Below are positions 63,019 through 64,000 of a DNA stretch of 64,000 nt, one piece after another. Below the pieces are notes generated by a model. The model was not told where the DNA came from, did no database searches, and saw only the letters and a list, made by a program, of their open reading frames with translations. This stretch comes from Parapedobacter tibetensis. GTDB taxonomy: Bacteria > Bacteroidota > Bacteroidia > Sphingobacteriales > Sphingobacteriaceae. The translations under genes were made by a program, and so were the position numbers. The stretch spans positions 62,001-126,000 of the forward strand of contig NZ_JAMXBE010000011.1 of the NCBI RefSeq assembly GCF_024704835.1, given 5' to 3'. Each line of letters begins with the position of its first letter. Within the stretch, counting starts at the first letter, position 1.

Positions 63019-64000
63019 CTAAAATGTGACGTTCAATCCAAGATTGTATACCCGATCAAGCGGTGCCCCGCGTTGATCGCTATATTCCGGATCGAGCCCG
63101 TTCCAAGACGTGAACGTGAATCCATTAATTAATCCTGCTGACAGCATGAGTCTTGACACCCCCCACTGCTGCAAGACTTGGACAGGTAGTGTATAGTTAA
63201 GACCGATGTTGTTAATCCGGACGTAACTGGCATTTTTGTAGAATCTTACACCAAAGGGGTTTGTCCCTTCGCGATTGGCGGGGTAATCATTCGTAGGATT
63301 ATTTTCATTCCACCAGTTCTGCTTAAGCGTGTTGCGAACGGCATCTGCATATACGATATCCGTATTCCAATATTGATTCAGGCGCGTCACACCGGTTCTA
63401 CCCGTTACCATCACATTCAATGAAAACTGTTTAAACCGGATTTGATTATCGACACCGAAAGTCAATTTGGGGGATCGCTGGCCGATAAAGGTACGATCGT
63501 CTGGGGTGATCTGACCGTCTCCGTTCACGTCGACAATCTTAATATCCCCTGGTTTGGCTGTAGGCTGATGCATATTGGGAATATCATCGTCCGACTGCCA
63601 TACGCCATCATACAGGAAACCAAAATTAGTGCCGATAGGTTTACCGAGGAACCAATTATTGGAAATATCATCCTGTCCATTTCCATACAGGTCAACGATC
63701 TCATTGCCGTTGTGGGCTACATTAAACGTAGTGACCCATTCAACATGTTCCTTCTTGATGTTGCGGGTACTTAGTGCCAGTTCAATCCCGGTGTTCTGCA
63801 CTTTACCAACGTTAGAGAGGATATTGGTTACCCCATTGACGGATGATATGGCCCTATTGAGCAACAAGTCTTGCGTATTGGACCGATAGAAATCCAGCGT
63901 TCCAAAAATACGGCCGCCGAGAAATCCATAGTCTAAACCCACATTGAGCGAACGGGTAGACTCCCACCCCAGTAAAGCGTTCTCCAGTGAACCGGGCCGA
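63019..64000 (-). CDS. SusC-family TonB-dependent importer, C-terminal part (cut by window edge)
   Basis: About 327 residues of the barrel are visible and the frame is open to the right edge, so the gene continues beyond 64000. The C-terminal SusC features are GLDYGFLGGRIFGTLDFYRS, GNGQDDISNNWFLGKPIGTN, VDVNGDGQITPDDRTFIGQR, and the final barrel strand LNVTF with a terminal Phe. Whether it has an STN domain cannot be seen. It precedes SusD by 11 bp and should be the first visible gene of the locus C operon. Confidence 0.94.
   Translation of the reverse strand, partial: RPGSLENALLGWESTRSLNVGLDYGFLGGRIFGTLDFYRSNTQDLLLNRAISSVNGVTNILSNVGKVQNTGIELALSTRNIKKEHVEWVTTFNVAHNGNEIVDLYGNGQDDISNNWFLGKPIGTNFGFLYDGVWQSDDDIPNMHQPTAKPGDIKIVDVNGDGQITPDDRTFIGQRSPKLTFGVDNQIRFKQFSLNVMVTGRTGVTRLNQYWNTDIVYADAVRNTLKQNWWNENNPTNDYPANREGTNPFGVRFYKNASYVRINNIGLNYTLPVQVLQQWGVSRLMLSAGLINGFTFTSWNGLDPEYSDQRGAPLDRVYNLGLNVTF

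Noticed and set aside
1-64000. CRISPR arrays, tRNA or rRNA genes, complete insertion sequences
   Set aside because: No regularly spaced repeats, tRNA-like cloverleaf, rRNA sequence or complete transposase was recognised in this window.

Overview
The window reads as chromosome of a Bacteroidota member, most likely Sphingobacteriaceae-like. The grounds are four SusC/SusD outer-membrane glycan importers, ECF-sigma/FecR pairs with the DUF4974-type FecR tail, many Cys-type sulfatases, and promoter-like TAnnTTTG boxes. Almost everything from 3.4 kb rightwards is on the minus strand, so transcription runs from high to low coordinates.

Layout. (1) 0.3-5.2 kb is ordinary chromosome: a small conserved-looking protein, a cyclophilin, exonuclease III and a tRNA-dihydrouridine synthase on +, then a polysaccharide flippase and acylphosphatase on -. 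(2) 5.2-15.1 kb is polysaccharide-utilization locus A: ECF sigma, FecR, a TonB-transducer SusC, SusD, a secreted endonuclease/exonuclease/phosphatase-fold lipoprotein and a GH29 alpha-L-fucosidase. (3) 15.2-16.7 kb is a gene graveyard. It holds two homologous winged-helix tails, a frameshifted DUF3800 gene, and one apparently live 65-aa gene related to the C-terminus of Rpn nucleases. (4) 16.7-48.3 kb is locus B, a large sulfatase-rich locus. In transcription order it has ECF sigma, FecR, a sulfatase, two tandem units of [clan GH-A-like protein - SusC - SusD], a third GH-A-like paralogue, then sulfatases, an unrecognised alpha/alpha-barrel enzyme and a PhoD-type phosphatase. There are six intact sulfatases and one wrecked one. 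(5) 48.4-64 kb is locus C, one tightly packed minus-strand operon running off the right edge. In transcription order it has SusC (partial), SusD, PhoD, a GH39-like enzyme, an alpha/alpha-toroid protein, a GDSL esterase, a sodium:solute symporter, an SDR, an RraA-like protein, a VOC protein, a zinc alcohol dehydrogenase, a heparinase II/III-type lyase, KduD and a small unknown.

The genes fit a staged process. Surface SusCD pairs bind and import glycan. Exported sulfatases, phosphatases, GH29 and GH-A-like enzymes trim it in the periplasm or at the surface. In locus C a symporter may bring products into the cytoplasm, where a lyase without a signal peptide and several oxidoreductases, including KduD, would process uronic-acid products. 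Only one SusC in locus A and one in locus B carry the N-terminal STN signalling domain, and each sits beside its sigma/FecR pair. The substrate cannot be named from sequence alone; a sulfated, uronate-containing polysaccharide is the best guess.

The most striking observation is in locus B. A sulfatase-PhoD gene pair exists twice, and the two copies have lost complementary halves. One copy keeps PhoD while its sulfatase has lost about 360 internal residues and carries the head of a GH97 gene at its 5' end. The other keeps the sulfatase while its PhoD is cut after about 15 codons and joined to the last codons of a vanished SusD gene. These junctions record what the locus used to contain.
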